From CAWIUB01 sp963839175 (GTDB taxonomy: Bacteria; Actinomycetota; Actinomycetes; Mycobacteriales; Jatrophihabitantaceae), in the NCBI GenBank assembly GCA_963839175.1, contig CAWIUB010000022.1, positions 1 to 64,000 on the forward strand: a stretch of 64,000 bases of DNA, given 5' to 3'. The position numbers and the translations under genes are program-made. Below are positions 28,262 to 36,282 of the stretch, piece by piece. The stretch's first letter is position 1, and every line of letters starts with the position of its first letter. The notes below the pieces were generated by a model. That model ran no database searches and was not told the origin of the DNA. It saw only the letters and a program-made list of their open reading frames with translations.

Positions 28262-28750
28262 GTGGTGGACATCGAGACGCCGCGGCTGATCCTGCATGCC
28301 ATCGACGAGTCGGAGGCCAGGCGTATCTGCGCTCGGGCTGCCGGACCGGACGACAGATGGGCAGCCGACTACCCATTCGCGGGCGACCTCGCCGCGGTCG
28401 GTAGCTTCCTCCGCGCCACCGAACAGCTGGGTGAGCAGCGACCTTTCGGCTACTACCAGATCATTTCCGCGGCCGACGGGCTGGCCGTTGGCGGGGCAGG
28501 GTTCAAGGGCCCACCCCGCGGCGGGAGCGTCGAAGTTGGCTACGGCTTGGCACCGTCCGCTCGGGGACACGGCTACGCCACCGAAGCGCTCACGGCGCTG
28601 CTCACCCTCGCCGCCAACCACGGCGTAGCGACGGTCCTGGCCGACACCACCGCCGACAACATCGCCTCCCAGCGAACACTTGCCCGCGCAGGGTTTATCT
28701 TTCTCGGCGCGGACGCAGACCTCCAGCACTACGAGATCTCGCCTGCCTAA
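28262..28750 (+). CDS. GNAT family N-acetyltransferase (RimJ/RimL type)
   Basis: A 162-residue RimJ/RimL-like acetyltransferase. IETPRLILHAIDESEARRIC is the standard opening. The core VGGAGFKGPPRGGSVEVGYG carries the beta4 strand, and LAPSARGHGYATEALTALL the acetyl-CoA pyrophosphate loop. ADTTADNIASQRTLARAGF is the conserved Asn-x-x-Ser segment. The GTG at 28262 is chosen because the conserved fold starts there; an upstream ATG at 28166 adds 32 unlike residues. Confidence 0.82.
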   Translation: MVDIETPRLILHAIDESEARRICARAAGPDDRWAADYPFAGDLAAVGSFLRATEQLGEQRPFGYYQIISAADGLAVGGAGFKGPPRGGSVEVGYGLAPSARGHGYATEALTALLTLAANHGVATVLADTTADNIASQRTLARAGFIFLGADADLQHYEISPA

Positions 28751-29015
28751 CCCTTTGCCCGTTCATGGCTTACGGGACAACCGGCGGCGAGTCGACTGCA
28801 CCGCTGAGCGCACAGAATGACGCGTGACCCGAGACGATCCACGCGTGCGCGCGATTCGGCGATCGGTTGGCAATTCCAAGCCCGTACGAACCGGCGACCG
28901 CTTACTCTCCGTGACCGCGGTGATCGCGCGCCAGCGGGCAGATTCCGATTCCGATGGCCGCCGACAGGGCTCCGCGACCGCGCGGCCCGCAGCTGACAAC
29001 ACGCCGTCGGCTCGA

Positions 29016-29357
29016 TCACCTGGTGTCGATCATCTGCCGCAGTACGAACTTGATCGCATCGATCTCGGCGCGCTGTAGCTGTGCCGAGTGGCGGCGCACC
29101 AGCCGCTGTCGGCTTATTGACTTGAGTTGGTCACACATGGCATAGCTTGGCCGGTCCAGCGACGTGACGGCCGGGTGGAACGGGAGGCCGCGGTCGGTGG
29201 CAGTACACGGAACGACGAATGCCAGCTGATTGGGTAGCTGGCAGGCAAAGGATGTGCCCACGACAATTGCAGGCCGCAGTCCGGCCTGTGCGCGCCCAAC
29301 CTGACGGTTGAAATCGACCCACCACACCTGCCATGGCCCGACGCCAGCGGCGCTCAC
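29016..29357 (-). CDS. Type II toxin, PemK/MazF family endoribonuclease
   Basis: A 113-residue MazF-like mRNA interferase. Family motifs are WQVWWVDFN at the N-terminus, GLRPAIVVGTSF (conserved Arg-Pro), LAFVVPCTATDRG (Thr in the active-site strand), PSYAMCDQLKSISRQRL (Asp-Gln-x-Lys/Arg-x-Ile) and the terminal helix. The start overlaps the stop of the antitoxin gene by 4 bp, the usual antitoxin-first arrangement. Confidence 0.88.
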   Translation of the reverse strand: MSAAGVGPWQVWWVDFNRQVGRAQAGLRPAIVVGTSFACQLPNQLAFVVPCTATDRGLPFHPAVTSLDRPSYAMCDQLKSISRQRLVRRHSAQLQRAEIDAIKFVLRQMIDTR

Positions 29358-29578
29358 TCGGCGATCGAGGTGTCGACCTCGGCGAGTTCGGCTGCCTCAC
29401 GCAGATAGCCGGCGTGCTGGTCTGGGTCGGCGGCCAGGCGGGCCAGGGCAGATCGAGTCTCGCGCTCGAACAGGACGATCCGCAGCGCCTCGTCCAGGCT
29501 GACGCCGCCCAGCTCGATTGCCGCGATCCGGGCGAGGGCGTCGCGGTTTTCCGCCTCTACTCGCATACTCGTCTTCAT
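29354..29578 (-). CDS. Antitoxin of the MazF/PemK-type pair
   Basis: A 74-residue acidic protein beginning MKTSMRVEAENRDALARIAA and continuing ELGGVSLDEALRIVLFERET. An N-terminal ribbon-helix-helix-like DNA-binding segment is followed by an acidic C-terminal tail, as in MazE/CopG-type antitoxins. It is translationally coupled to the toxin. A 6-bp inverted repeat just upstream suggests autorepression by the complex. Confidence 0.75.
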   Translation of the reverse strand: MKTSMRVEAENRDALARIAAIELGGVSLDEALRIVLFERETRSALARLAADPDQHAGYLREAAELAEVDTSIAE

Positions 29579-29595
29579 ACCTAAAGCATACATCG

Positions 29596-29615
29596 TGTGG
29601 AGAGTCGCGTCCACA
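29596..29615. promoter_or_regulatory. Inverted repeat upstream of the toxin-antitoxin operon
   Basis: TGTGGA-N8-TCCACA is perfectly symmetric, 18 bp before the antitoxin ATG. On the minus strand a TATGCT box lies between it and the start, so the palindrome overlaps the promoter, as in autoregulated TA operons. Confidence 0.5.
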
Positions 29616-29619
29616 TGGG

Positions 29620-30876
29620 TCAGGAGCGCCGCCGAACGGCATACCAGAGCACGCCGAGGGCGAGCACCCCGGCGCCGGTGATCACGGCCGCGGCGGGAAG
29701 GCTGAGGGCCAAGGTGATGCAGCCGACGATGCCGAGGACGGGCAGCCAGCGCGGTGGGCGGTGCTCGGCAACCATCAGCGTGAGAGCCGAGGCGTTCGCG
29801 ATCGCGTAGTAGACCAGCACGCCGAACGACGAGAAGCCGATCGCCCCGCGCAGGTCCGTCGTCAGCACCAGCACGACGACGACCAGTCCGACGACGAGTT
29901 CGGCGCGGTGCGGCACCCGAAAGCGCGGATGAACGACGTCAAGACCGCGCGGGAGGTACCGGTCGCGCGCCATCGCGAACATGGTGCGCGAGACCCCGAG
30001 GATGAGCGCCAGCAGCGAGCCGAGCGCCGCGACGGCACCCCCGATGCGGACTGCCGGAGCGAGGTCGTGCAAGCTGCCCACTTCGACGGCTGCCGTCAGC
30101 GGCGCGGACGTCGCGGCGAGGGCATCGGCGCCCGCGGCCAGCAGCGCCGAGAGGGCAACCACGAAATACACGAGCAGGGTGATCGCCAGGGCAATCGGAA
30201 TCGCCCGCGGGATCGTGCGAGCCGGATCGCGAACCTCCTCACCGAGCGTCGCGATGCGCGCGTAGCCGGCGAACGCGAAGAACAGCAGACCCGCTGTCTG
30301 CACGATTCCGTGCACAGTCCCGCCGGGGAAGGGCGACAGGTGATTGGTCGACGCCTGCCCGCCCGCCAGGCAGGCTACCACCACAATTCCCAATGCCAGC
30401 AGGGAAATCGCCACGATGACACGGGTCAGCCACGCGGACTTATGCACCCCGATGTAGTTCACCGCGGTGAGCGCAATGACGGCCGCGGTCCCGACCAAGC
30501 GGACGTGGGCAGGCGCTGCGTAGGACGCGAACGTAAGCGCCATCGCCGCGCAGCTGGCGACTTTGCCAACCACGAACGCCCAGCCGGCGAGGTATCCCCA
30601 GAACGGGCCGAGCCGTTCCCGCCCGTAGACGTAGGTGCCGCCGGACTGCGGGTACAGCGCGGCGAGGCGTGCGGACGAGGTGGCGTTGCAATAGGCGATG
30701 ATCGCCGCGACCGCCAACCCGATCAGCAGCCCCGACCCGGCCGCGGCCGCAGCGGGGGCGAACGCCGAGAACACCCCGGCACCGATCATGGACCCGAGCC
30801 CTACGACGACCGCGTCGCCGAGACCTAGTCGACGCGCCAGGCGCGGCCCGCTCACCGACTGATCGGGTCGGCCCAT
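29620..30876 (-). CDS. APC family amino acid/polyamine permease
   Basis: A 418-residue permease with about twelve hydrophobic segments. The APC signature is clear at helix 1 (LGLGDAVVVGLGSMIGAGVFSAFAPA) and at the helix 5-6 region (GLLFFAFAGYARIATLGEEVRDPARTIPRAI), where GEEVRDP is diagnostic. It is a proton- or exchange-driven uptake system for an amino acid or amine. The start overlaps the upstream VOC gene by 25 bp, so the two are co-transcribed. Confidence 0.88.
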   Translation of the reverse strand: MGRPDQSVSGPRLARRLGLGDAVVVGLGSMIGAGVFSAFAPAAAAAGSGLLIGLAVAAIIAYCNATSSARLAALYPQSGGTYVYGRERLGPFWGYLAGWAFVVGKVASCAAMALTFASYAAPAHVRLVGTAAVIALTAVNYIGVHKSAWLTRVIVAISLLALGIVVVACLAGGQASTNHLSPFPGGTVHGIVQTAGLLFFAFAGYARIATLGEEVRDPARTIPRAIPIALAITLLVYFVVALSALLAAGADALAATSAPLTAAVEVGSLHDLAPAVRIGGAVAALGSLLALILGVSRTMFAMARDRYLPRGLDVVHPRFRVPHRAELVVGLVVVVLVLTTDLRGAIGFSSFGVLVYYAIANASALTLMVAEHRPPRWLPVLGIVGCITLALSLPAAAVITGAGVLALGVLWYAVRRRS

Positions 30877-31226
30877 GACGGGCGTGGGACAAGGCAGAAG
30901 GGGTGGCCGGCCGGATCGGCGAACACGTGTGCCGGCTGCGAGAGAAGCCGCGCGCCGAGCGCGAGCACCTGGGGCGTCGCGGCCGCGACGTCGTCGACCA
31001 TCACGTCGAGGTGGAACTGTTGCGGGCGAGAGGGGTCACCCCAGTGCGGTGGCTGATGATCAGGTGCAAGCTGGAACGCCAGTCCGGAGGACGTGTGGTT
31101 GCGGGCGACGACGACCCAATCGTCGCTGCGATAAGTGATCGGCAGCCCGAGCAGCTGGCTGTAGAAGGCCGCAAGTCGCGCCGGATCCGGGCAGTCGAGC
31201 ACGACGTGGTGCATTCGGCCGATCAT
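30852..31226 (-). CDS. VOC family (glyoxalase-like) protein
   Basis: A 124-residue two-module VOC protein. It starts MHHVVLDCPDPARLAAFYSQ, continues GLAFQLAPDHQPPHWGDPSR and QFHLDVMVDDVAAATPQVLA, and ends VFADPAGHPFCLVP. Its 3' end overlaps the start of the APC permease gene by 25 bp, an unusually long overlap. The reaction is unknown. Confidence 0.83.
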   Translation of the reverse strand: MIGRMHHVVLDCPDPARLAAFYSQLLGLPITYRSDDWVVVARNHTSSGLAFQLAPDHQPPHWGDPSRPQQFHLDVMVDDVAAATPQVLALGARLLSQPAHVFADPAGHPFCLVPRPSWADPISR

Positions 31227-31247
31227 GCTGCCGATACTGCACCACGG

Positions 31248-32483
31248 TCAGGCGAGCAGGGTTCGGCCGTACCAATCGTGGACGTCCCGCACGCCGGGCA
31301 GTGCGAAGAAGTACCCGCCCCCGGTCGGCGAGATGTAGTCGACGAGCGGCTCGTCGATGAGCCGTCGCTGGGTGGCCTCGAACTGGCGTACCGGATCTTG
31401 CTGGAAGCAGTTGAAGACGAGCCCGACGTCCAGGTTGCAGTTGCCGTCAACGCCGCGGTCGTAGTTGTAGCCGCGGCGCAGGATGCGGCTGTTGTCGGTG
31501 GCCGGCGTTCGCGGGTTCGACAACCGGATGTGGGCGTCCAGCGGGACGACGGTGCCGTGCGGGTCCTTGCCGTAGGCGGGCGTGTCGGTCTCCACGCTGC
31601 CGTCGAGTGGAGCACCCGAGTCGCGACGCCGGCCGATCATCTTCTCCTGCTCGTTCAGCGAGACCCGGTCCCAGAACTCGACGAACATCCGGATGATCCG
31701 CAGCACGTGGTAGCTGCCGCCCATCGCCCAGCTCGGCTCGTCGGATGCCGCCCACAGCAGCTGCTCGGCGGCCTTCCGGTCCGACGTGACGGGCGGGTTG
31801 GCGGTGCCGTCCTTGAAGCCGAGCTGGTTGCGCGGGGCACCGGACGGCGCGGGGGGCGAGACGAATCCGTCGATGCGGTAACGCAGCTGCATGCCGCCGC
31901 GGGTGTGCTTGCTGATGAGTCGGAGCGCGCGCAGCGTGGTGTCGGGGTGGCCGGCGCAGATCTGTAGCACCAGGTCGCCGTGAGTCTGGGCCGGATCGAG
32001 GTTGTCGTTCGGGAAGGTCCGCATCGGGGTCAGCCGCTTCGGTTTCCGCGCTGCCATCCCGAACCGGTCGTCGAAGAGGGACGCGCCGGCGCCGACTGTC
32101 ACGGTGAGCCCGTCTGCGGGAGCCTCGGTGCCCAGCACTGCGTTGTCGGTTGGCGGAGTGCCGACCCCGGGATCGGGCAGCGCGCCGCCCGCGGTCGCCT
32201 GCCGGGCGACGCTAGTGATCGCCTGCAGCAGATCGCGCAGCTCGCGGCGGTCGCCGGCCGTCAGATCGTAGACGGCGAAGATCGCCGCGGGGGGCGGGGG
32301 CGTGAGGATTCCCGCCTGGTGCACGCCGTGGAACGGCACCGCGGGCAGGCGCGTATCGGCTGGGGTGTCGGCCGCCGCGGCGGCCTCCCTCGAGGCCAAC
32401 GTCGCGGTGGTGATCGCGGCGGCTCCACCGGCGATGCCCAGGCCGCCGAGGCCTTTGAGGAAGTTCCTGCGGTCCAGACTCAT
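31248..32483 (-). CDS. efeB: Iron uptake deferrochelatase/peroxidase EfeB (DyP type)
   Basis: A 411-residue secreted heme peroxidase of the EfeUOB ferrous iron system. A twin-arginine signal is plain (SLDRRNFLKGLGGLGIAGGA), with a cleavable Ala-rich stretch to about residue 38. The DyP signature GFKDGTANPP carries the catalytic Asp, and DAHIRLSNPRT has the proximal heme His. The start ATG overlaps the stop of a 28-codon linker frame that joins it to the upstream EfeUO gene, so it is translationally coupled. Confidence 0.93.
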   Translation of the reverse strand: MSLDRRNFLKGLGGLGIAGGAAAITTATLASREAAAAADTPADTRLPAVPFHGVHQAGILTPPPPAAIFAVYDLTAGDRRELRDLLQAITSVARQATAGGALPDPGVGTPPTDNAVLGTEAPADGLTVTVGAGASLFDDRFGMAARKPKRLTPMRTFPNDNLDPAQTHGDLVLQICAGHPDTTLRALRLISKHTRGGMQLRYRIDGFVSPPAPSGAPRNQLGFKDGTANPPVTSDRKAAEQLLWAASDEPSWAMGGSYHVLRIIRMFVEFWDRVSLNEQEKMIGRRRDSGAPLDGSVETDTPAYGKDPHGTVVPLDAHIRLSNPRTPATDNSRILRRGYNYDRGVDGNCNLDVGLVFNCFQQDPVRQFEATQRRLIDEPLVDYISPTGGGYFFALPGVRDVHDWYGRTLLA

Positions 32484-32511
32484 TGGATAACCTCTTCGCG
32501 CGAGCGCTCAT
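32475..32511 (-). repeat. Gene-junction linker repeat, copy 1
   Basis: The minus strand reads ATGAGCGCTCGCGCGAAGAG, then GTTATCCAATGAGTCTG. The same pattern with four changes and one gap occurs at 62581-62618. In both places the final ATG is the start of the downstream gene. Confidence 0.6.
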
Positions 32512-32566
32512 CGGCCGCTCGTTCCGCTCCTCGGCGCTGACGCGCCTGCGATGCTCGCTCGCTCAT
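32480..32566 (-). CDS. Short coupling ORF between efeUO and efeB
   Basis: A 28-codon frame starts with an ATG overlapping the EfeUO stop (ATGA) and ends with a TGA overlapping the EfeB ATG (ATGA). The peptide is Arg/Glu/Ala-rich (MSERASQARQRRGAERAADE) and is probably not functional in itself. It would carry ribosomes from one gene to the next. Confidence 0.45.
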   Translation of the reverse strand: MSERASQARQRRGAERAADERSREEVIQ

Positions 32567-34587
32567 TGGCTGCGCACCTCGAGCAGGTCGGGGATCGGGG
32601 CGAGCGTTTCGAGTAGCGCCCCGGTGGCGGCGTTCACTTGTTGCCGGACCGCCAGCGGGGCACGGCCGACAGCGCCGGCGGCCATGGACCGGTCGAGGAC
32701 GCGCTGCAGATCGTCCATGTCCCTGGTGGCGTCGGCGACGATGTCGGCGTCGCGCTCGGTGAGTGCCGGCGCCAGCAGGTTCACCAGGACGCGATCCCCG
32801 TCCAGGTCGGCACGAGCGGTGGCGAAGCCCGAACCGGACCCGTAGTCGTCCTGGCCGGTGAGGGTGAACCGCAGGGTGTCCTCGAGGATCTCGTGCGCGC
32901 GGATCGCTACATCGTTCGGGTCGAAGGTGAACGAGGGCAGCTTGGTGTGCAGGACGGTGACCGCCCGGGTCAGCGCGCGAGCTTCGGCGGTCAGCTGTGT
33001 CGCGGACGCGCCATGCCACAGGCCGGACTCGATGCGGTGGAAGCCGGCGAAGTCCGCGTCGTGTACGTCGCCGGGCAGACCCTGAGCGAGCCCGTCGACA
33101 CTGTCGCCGGCCTCGCCGAAGGCGTCGTAAGCTGCGCCGATTCGGTGGTAGGTGAGATGCGCGATGTGCCAGGCGCGCTTGGCTGCGGCGATATCTCCAC
33201 GCCCGAGGTCGGCCGCAAGGTCGGCCGTCTGGCGATCCAGCGCTGCGAGCTGGGTGGCGACGAAGGTGCGGTATCGCGCGATGGCCGGTGCCAGCTCGGC
33301 CGCGGTCGCCGGCTTGAGCGCGACGACCGGCACGGTGCTCGAGTTCTCAGTCGCCGTCACCGTGTGACTCGTGGAGACGGTCGTGGGCAGACCCGAATAG
33401 ACACACTGCCAGTGGTACTCACCAGCCCCGAATGTCGCCTGCAGCTGCCGCGTGGTGCCCGGGCCGAGCACCTCGATCTCCGCGGCCACCGCTCCGGTCG
33501 CATCGACGATGATCTCCACGTCGGCCGCGCGGCTCGAGGAGTTGGTGACCGAGTAGGCCGTGGTACCTGCCCGGGGGGCAGTCCAGGAATCTGCGCAGCC
33601 CGTCCCGGTGATCGTCACGTCCGTCGCCTGCTTCGCACGCCTGCCGGAGTCGACAGCAACCCAGGTAATAGCCGTCATGGCCGGCAGGGCGACCGCTACA
33701 CCCGACGCGATCCACCAGCGGCGCCGGCTGGTTGCCCTCGACACGGGTTCGCGCAGCGATGGCGTGTGCGGCGACCCGGCCGCCCGGCGGAGGAAGAGCC
33801 CCAAGGCCACGACCAGGTATGCGACGTAGGCGGTCACCTGCAGCCACGACATCCGGTTGTCGAGGTTCGTCACTCCGCGCACGAGCTCGGTCCACCAGCT
33901 GCCGGTCGGGACGTGCCGGCTGACGTCGAAGGCGAGATTGTCATTGCCGGGCAGCACGTTCGCGTCCTGCAAGTCGCGCACCCCGTAGGCGAGGACGCCC
34001 GCCACGATGACGATCAGCACCGCGCCGGTGATCCGGAAGAACCGAGCGAGATCGATCTTCAGCACCCGGCGGTAGAGGCCGACGCACAGCGCGATCGCGA
34101 TGAGCAGTCCGATCAGCGCGCCGATCAGCGGAGACGTCGACGATCCCGCCGCCTGCGCGTTCGTCCAGACGAACAGCGCCGCCTCCAGGCCTTCGCGGGC
34201 CACGGCGACGAAGGCGGTGACGACGAGGGCCGCACCGCCGGCCAGCAAGGCATCACCCACCCGGGCTCGCAACTCGCCGGCCATGCCCCGAGCGGCTCGG
34301 CGCATCCAGAAGATCATCGTCGTGACGAGCGCGACGGCCACCAGGCTGGTGACTCCACCGAAGATCTCCTGCGCCCTGGGGCTAATCTCCGCGCGGGTGA
34401 AGGTGAGCACGGCCCCGAACGAGAGGCTCGTCACCGCGGCGGAGGCGACGCCCAGCCAGACCGGCGTCAGTGAGCGGCCGGGCGCGAGTTTGCGGACAGC
34501 TCCGATCAGGATCGTGACGACCAGACCGGCCTCCAGGCCCTCTCGCAGCCCCACCAGCAGGTTGGGGAAGGCGAGCGACCAGGTCAC
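32563..34587 (-). CDS. Fused iron permease-lipoprotein-like protein EfeU-EfeO
   Basis: A 674-residue fusion. Residues 1-285 form an FTR1/EfeU permease with seven hydrophobic helices and both REGLEA iron motifs (R15-E19, R131-E135). After a helix near residue 290, residues about 315-410 resemble the EfeO cupredoxin domain (GAGEYHWQCVYSGLP). Residues 425-670 are the M75/imelysin domain with its metal motif FHRIESGLWHG. EfeU and EfeO are usually separate proteins; here one chain links permease and periplasmic-side iron binder. The GTG start lies just behind an IdeR-type iron box. Confidence 0.9.
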   Translation of the reverse strand: MTWSLAFPNLLVGLREGLEAGLVVTILIGAVRKLAPGRSLTPVWLGVASAAVTSLSFGAVLTFTRAEISPRAQEIFGGVTSLVAVALVTTMIFWMRRAARGMAGELRARVGDALLAGGAALVVTAFVAVAREGLEAALFVWTNAQAAGSSTSPLIGALIGLLIAIALCVGLYRRVLKIDLARFFRITGAVLIVIVAGVLAYGVRDLQDANVLPGNDNLAFDVSRHVPTGSWWTELVRGVTNLDNRMSWLQVTAYVAYLVVALGLFLRRAAGSPHTPSLREPVSRATSRRRWWIASGVAVALPAMTAITWVAVDSGRRAKQATDVTITGTGCADSWTAPRAGTTAYSVTNSSSRAADVEIIVDATGAVAAEIEVLGPGTTRQLQATFGAGEYHWQCVYSGLPTTVSTSHTVTATENSSTVPVVALKPATAAELAPAIARYRTFVATQLAALDRQTADLAADLGRGDIAAAKRAWHIAHLTYHRIGAAYDAFGEAGDSVDGLAQGLPGDVHDADFAGFHRIESGLWHGASATQLTAEARALTRAVTVLHTKLPSFTFDPNDVAIRAHEILEDTLRFTLTGQDDYGSGSGFATARADLDGDRVLVNLLAPALTERDADIVADATRDMDDLQRVLDRSMAAGAVGRAPLAVRQQVNAATGALLETLAPIPDLLEVRSQ

Positions 34588-34592
34588 CTGAG

Positions 34593-34611
34593 GAAGGTTA
34601 GGCTAACCTAA
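34593..34611. promoter_or_regulatory. IdeR/DtxR iron box
   Basis: GAAGGTTAGGCTAACCTAA matches the DtxR/IdeR consensus TTAGGTTAGGCTAACCTAA at 17 of 19 positions. It lies 5 bp before the efeUO GTG, so Fe(II)-loaded repressor would block the operon when iron is sufficient. Confidence 0.85.
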
Positions 34612-34655
34612 CTACGGTGGCAAGCACGGTCCGGCACGTCGCACCGACCGCACGA

Positions 34656-34826
34656 TCACTTGCCGGTGCTCGCCGGCCGCACCCGGGCGAACATGGCCGC
34701 GGCCTCCTCGACCGCCTTCTCGTACTCGGCGGGCGCCAACTGCCCGGATCCGCCGTGCTGCTTGTTGAGCGCGACCACCCGATCGATGTATCGGGCGGCG
34801 TTAGCCTTCCGGTCCGATGTCGTCAT
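34656..34826 (-). CDS. Small hypothetical protein
   Basis: A 56-residue soluble protein, MTTSDRKANAARYIDRVVAL then NKQHGGSGQLAPAEYEKAVE, helical and charged, with an EEAAAMFARVRPAS tail. It overlaps the 3' end of the preceding gene by 26 bp and is the third of three small minus-strand genes. I do not recognise the family. Confidence 0.5.
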   Translation of the reverse strand: MTTSDRKANAARYIDRVVALNKQHGGSGQLAPAEYEKAVEEAAAMFARVRPASTGK

Positions 34827-35124
34827 CTGCCAGATCCTCCCAGGTTCGGTCGAGGATGAGGTCGGCAAAGTATTCGTACCAGTATTTCTGCGTCAGCCGA
34901 TGCTCCGCGAGATACGTCTCGAGCGGCTCGGACACTTTCAGCGCCAGTTCGAGGGGCATCGCGACATCGTCGATGCGAACCGGCAACCCGGCCTGCCGGA
35001 TGTAGCTGGATGCGTACCGGTACGCCTCGGCGGCCATCGCCGCGAACAGCTCCCGGTGCCGCTCGAGGAACTCGACGAGGCCGGCGTCGCTAAGGCGCTG
35101 CTCGTTCTCCGCGGTCAGCCCCAC
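34801..35124 (-). CDS. Hypothetical protein
   Basis: A 107-residue, mostly helical acidic protein, with ENEQRLSDAGLVEFLERHRE and EYFADLILDRTWEDLADDD. GTG 35124 is chosen because GGGGGAG lies seven bases upstream. It is nested between a small membrane protein gene (2 bp away) and the 56-residue gene (26 bp overlap), so the three form an operon. Function unknown. Confidence 0.55.
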   Translation of the reverse strand: MGLTAENEQRLSDAGLVEFLERHRELFAAMAAEAYRYASSYIRQAGLPVRIDDVAMPLELALKVSEPLETYLAEHRLTQKYWYEYFADLILDRTWEDLADDDIGPEG

Positions 35125-35126
35125 GG

Positions 35127-35507
35127 TCAGCTCCCCCAGACGATGCGCAGCAGCACGTGCGCGACAGCCGCGGCGAGCAACGCCAGCTGCAGGAAGAACG
35201 TGACGACCGCCAGCACGTACAGCCACTGGACATCGCCGAGCGCGACGAGCCAGCTCGCAGCGAGCACAGTCGACAGCAGACTGGTCGCGAAGGCGACGAT
35301 CACAGTGATGGCGGGCCGCCGGTACCGGGCCAGGATCGACCGTGACGTGCCTGGCTGGAATGCCCGGACCCCGGTGACGACCAGGCCCAGGAACACCAGG
35401 GTCAATCCGGCGATCCCTGCGGACGCGCCGACCGCCGCCATCATGACGTCCCTGTGCTCCGTCACTGCATCACCAACCATCGCGATAGCCGCAGTATTCG
35501 CTTCCAC
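35127..35507 (-). CDS. Small integral membrane protein
   Basis: A 126-residue protein with three strong hydrophobic segments: MMAAVGASAGIAGLTLVFLG, ITVIVAFATSLLSTVLAASW and LYVLAVVTFFLQLALLAAAV, roughly residues 22-45, 68-90 and 95-118. There is no signal for secretion or a catalytic motif. It is first of three compactly arranged genes. Unknown role. Confidence 0.6.
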   Translation of the reverse strand: MEANTAAIAMVGDAVTEHRDVMMAAVGASAGIAGLTLVFLGLVVTGVRAFQPGTSRSILARYRRPAITVIVAFATSLLSTVLAASWLVALGDVQWLYVLAVVTFFLQLALLAAAVAHVLLRIVWGS

Positions 35508-35664
35508 GCAGGGCGGCTCGACGAGCCACGCCGCGGCGCGGCGTGAGCTGAAACCATGCGGAATACCTCGGAATCTGTTCGTCCGCGTCAGTCCCTACGA
35601 ACGCCGTGATCGGGTATGTTCCGCGATGGCTTTCCATATCCCACCCAAACGGAGGAACCGGGAC

Positions 35665-36246
35665 ATGAGGCGCAGAACCTTCGACATCCTGGTGAGTACG
35701 GGCGGCCTATTCCTCGCGGCCGTCCTGATCGTCGCCGGCGTGCTGCTGACCTGGGCTCACAACTTCGTGTCGCATGAGGTGCACACTCAGCTCGCCGCGC
35801 AGAAGATCTTCTTCCCACCGAAGGGCAGCCAGGCAATCGCCGGTCCCGAGTTCAAAGCGATGCAAAAGTACGCCGGCCAGCAGATGACTAACGGGGACCA
35901 AGCCCAGACCTACGCCGACCACTTCATCGCGGTGCATCTGCAGGAGATCGGCGGCGGCAAGACGTATGCCCAGCTAAGTTCCGAAGCTCAAGCGAACCCC
36001 ACCGACACCAAGCTGGCAGCCACCGTTGAGACGGTGTTCAAAGGCGAGACGCTGCGCGGACTCCTCCTCAACGCCTACGCCTTCGGTCGCGTCGCCACGA
36101 TCGCTGGTATCGCCGCGATCGCTGCGTTCGTCGCCGCCGCGGTCATGCTCGTGCTCGGCGCTCTAGGCCTGTGGCATTCCCGCCGCGTTGCGCCGACCGC
36201 TGAGATTCCTGCTGGGCAGCCACCCGCGACGCCTGAGCAGGAGTAG
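35665..36246 (+). CDS. Hypothetical membrane protein
   Basis: A 193-residue protein of a family seen in actinomycetes without a known role. It has one N-terminal helix (LVSTGGLFLAAVLIVAGVLL), an external-side domain of about 100 residues (HTQLAAQKIFFPPKGSQAIA, then a Tyr/Gln-rich helix), and one C-terminal helix (IAAIAAFVAAAVMLVLGALG). GGAGGAACC precedes the ATG. It ends 36 bp from a convergent gene. Confidence 0.65.
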   Translation: MRRRTFDILVSTGGLFLAAVLIVAGVLLTWAHNFVSHEVHTQLAAQKIFFPPKGSQAIAGPEFKAMQKYAGQQMTNGDQAQTYADHFIAVHLQEIGGGKTYAQLSSEAQANPTDTKLAATVETVFKGETLRGLLLNAYAFGRVATIAGIAAIAAFVAAAVMLVLGALGLWHSRRVAPTAEIPAGQPPATPEQE

Positions 36247-36282
36247 GCGGGCTCCGTCAGCGCAGGTCGCTCATCGTCTCGG

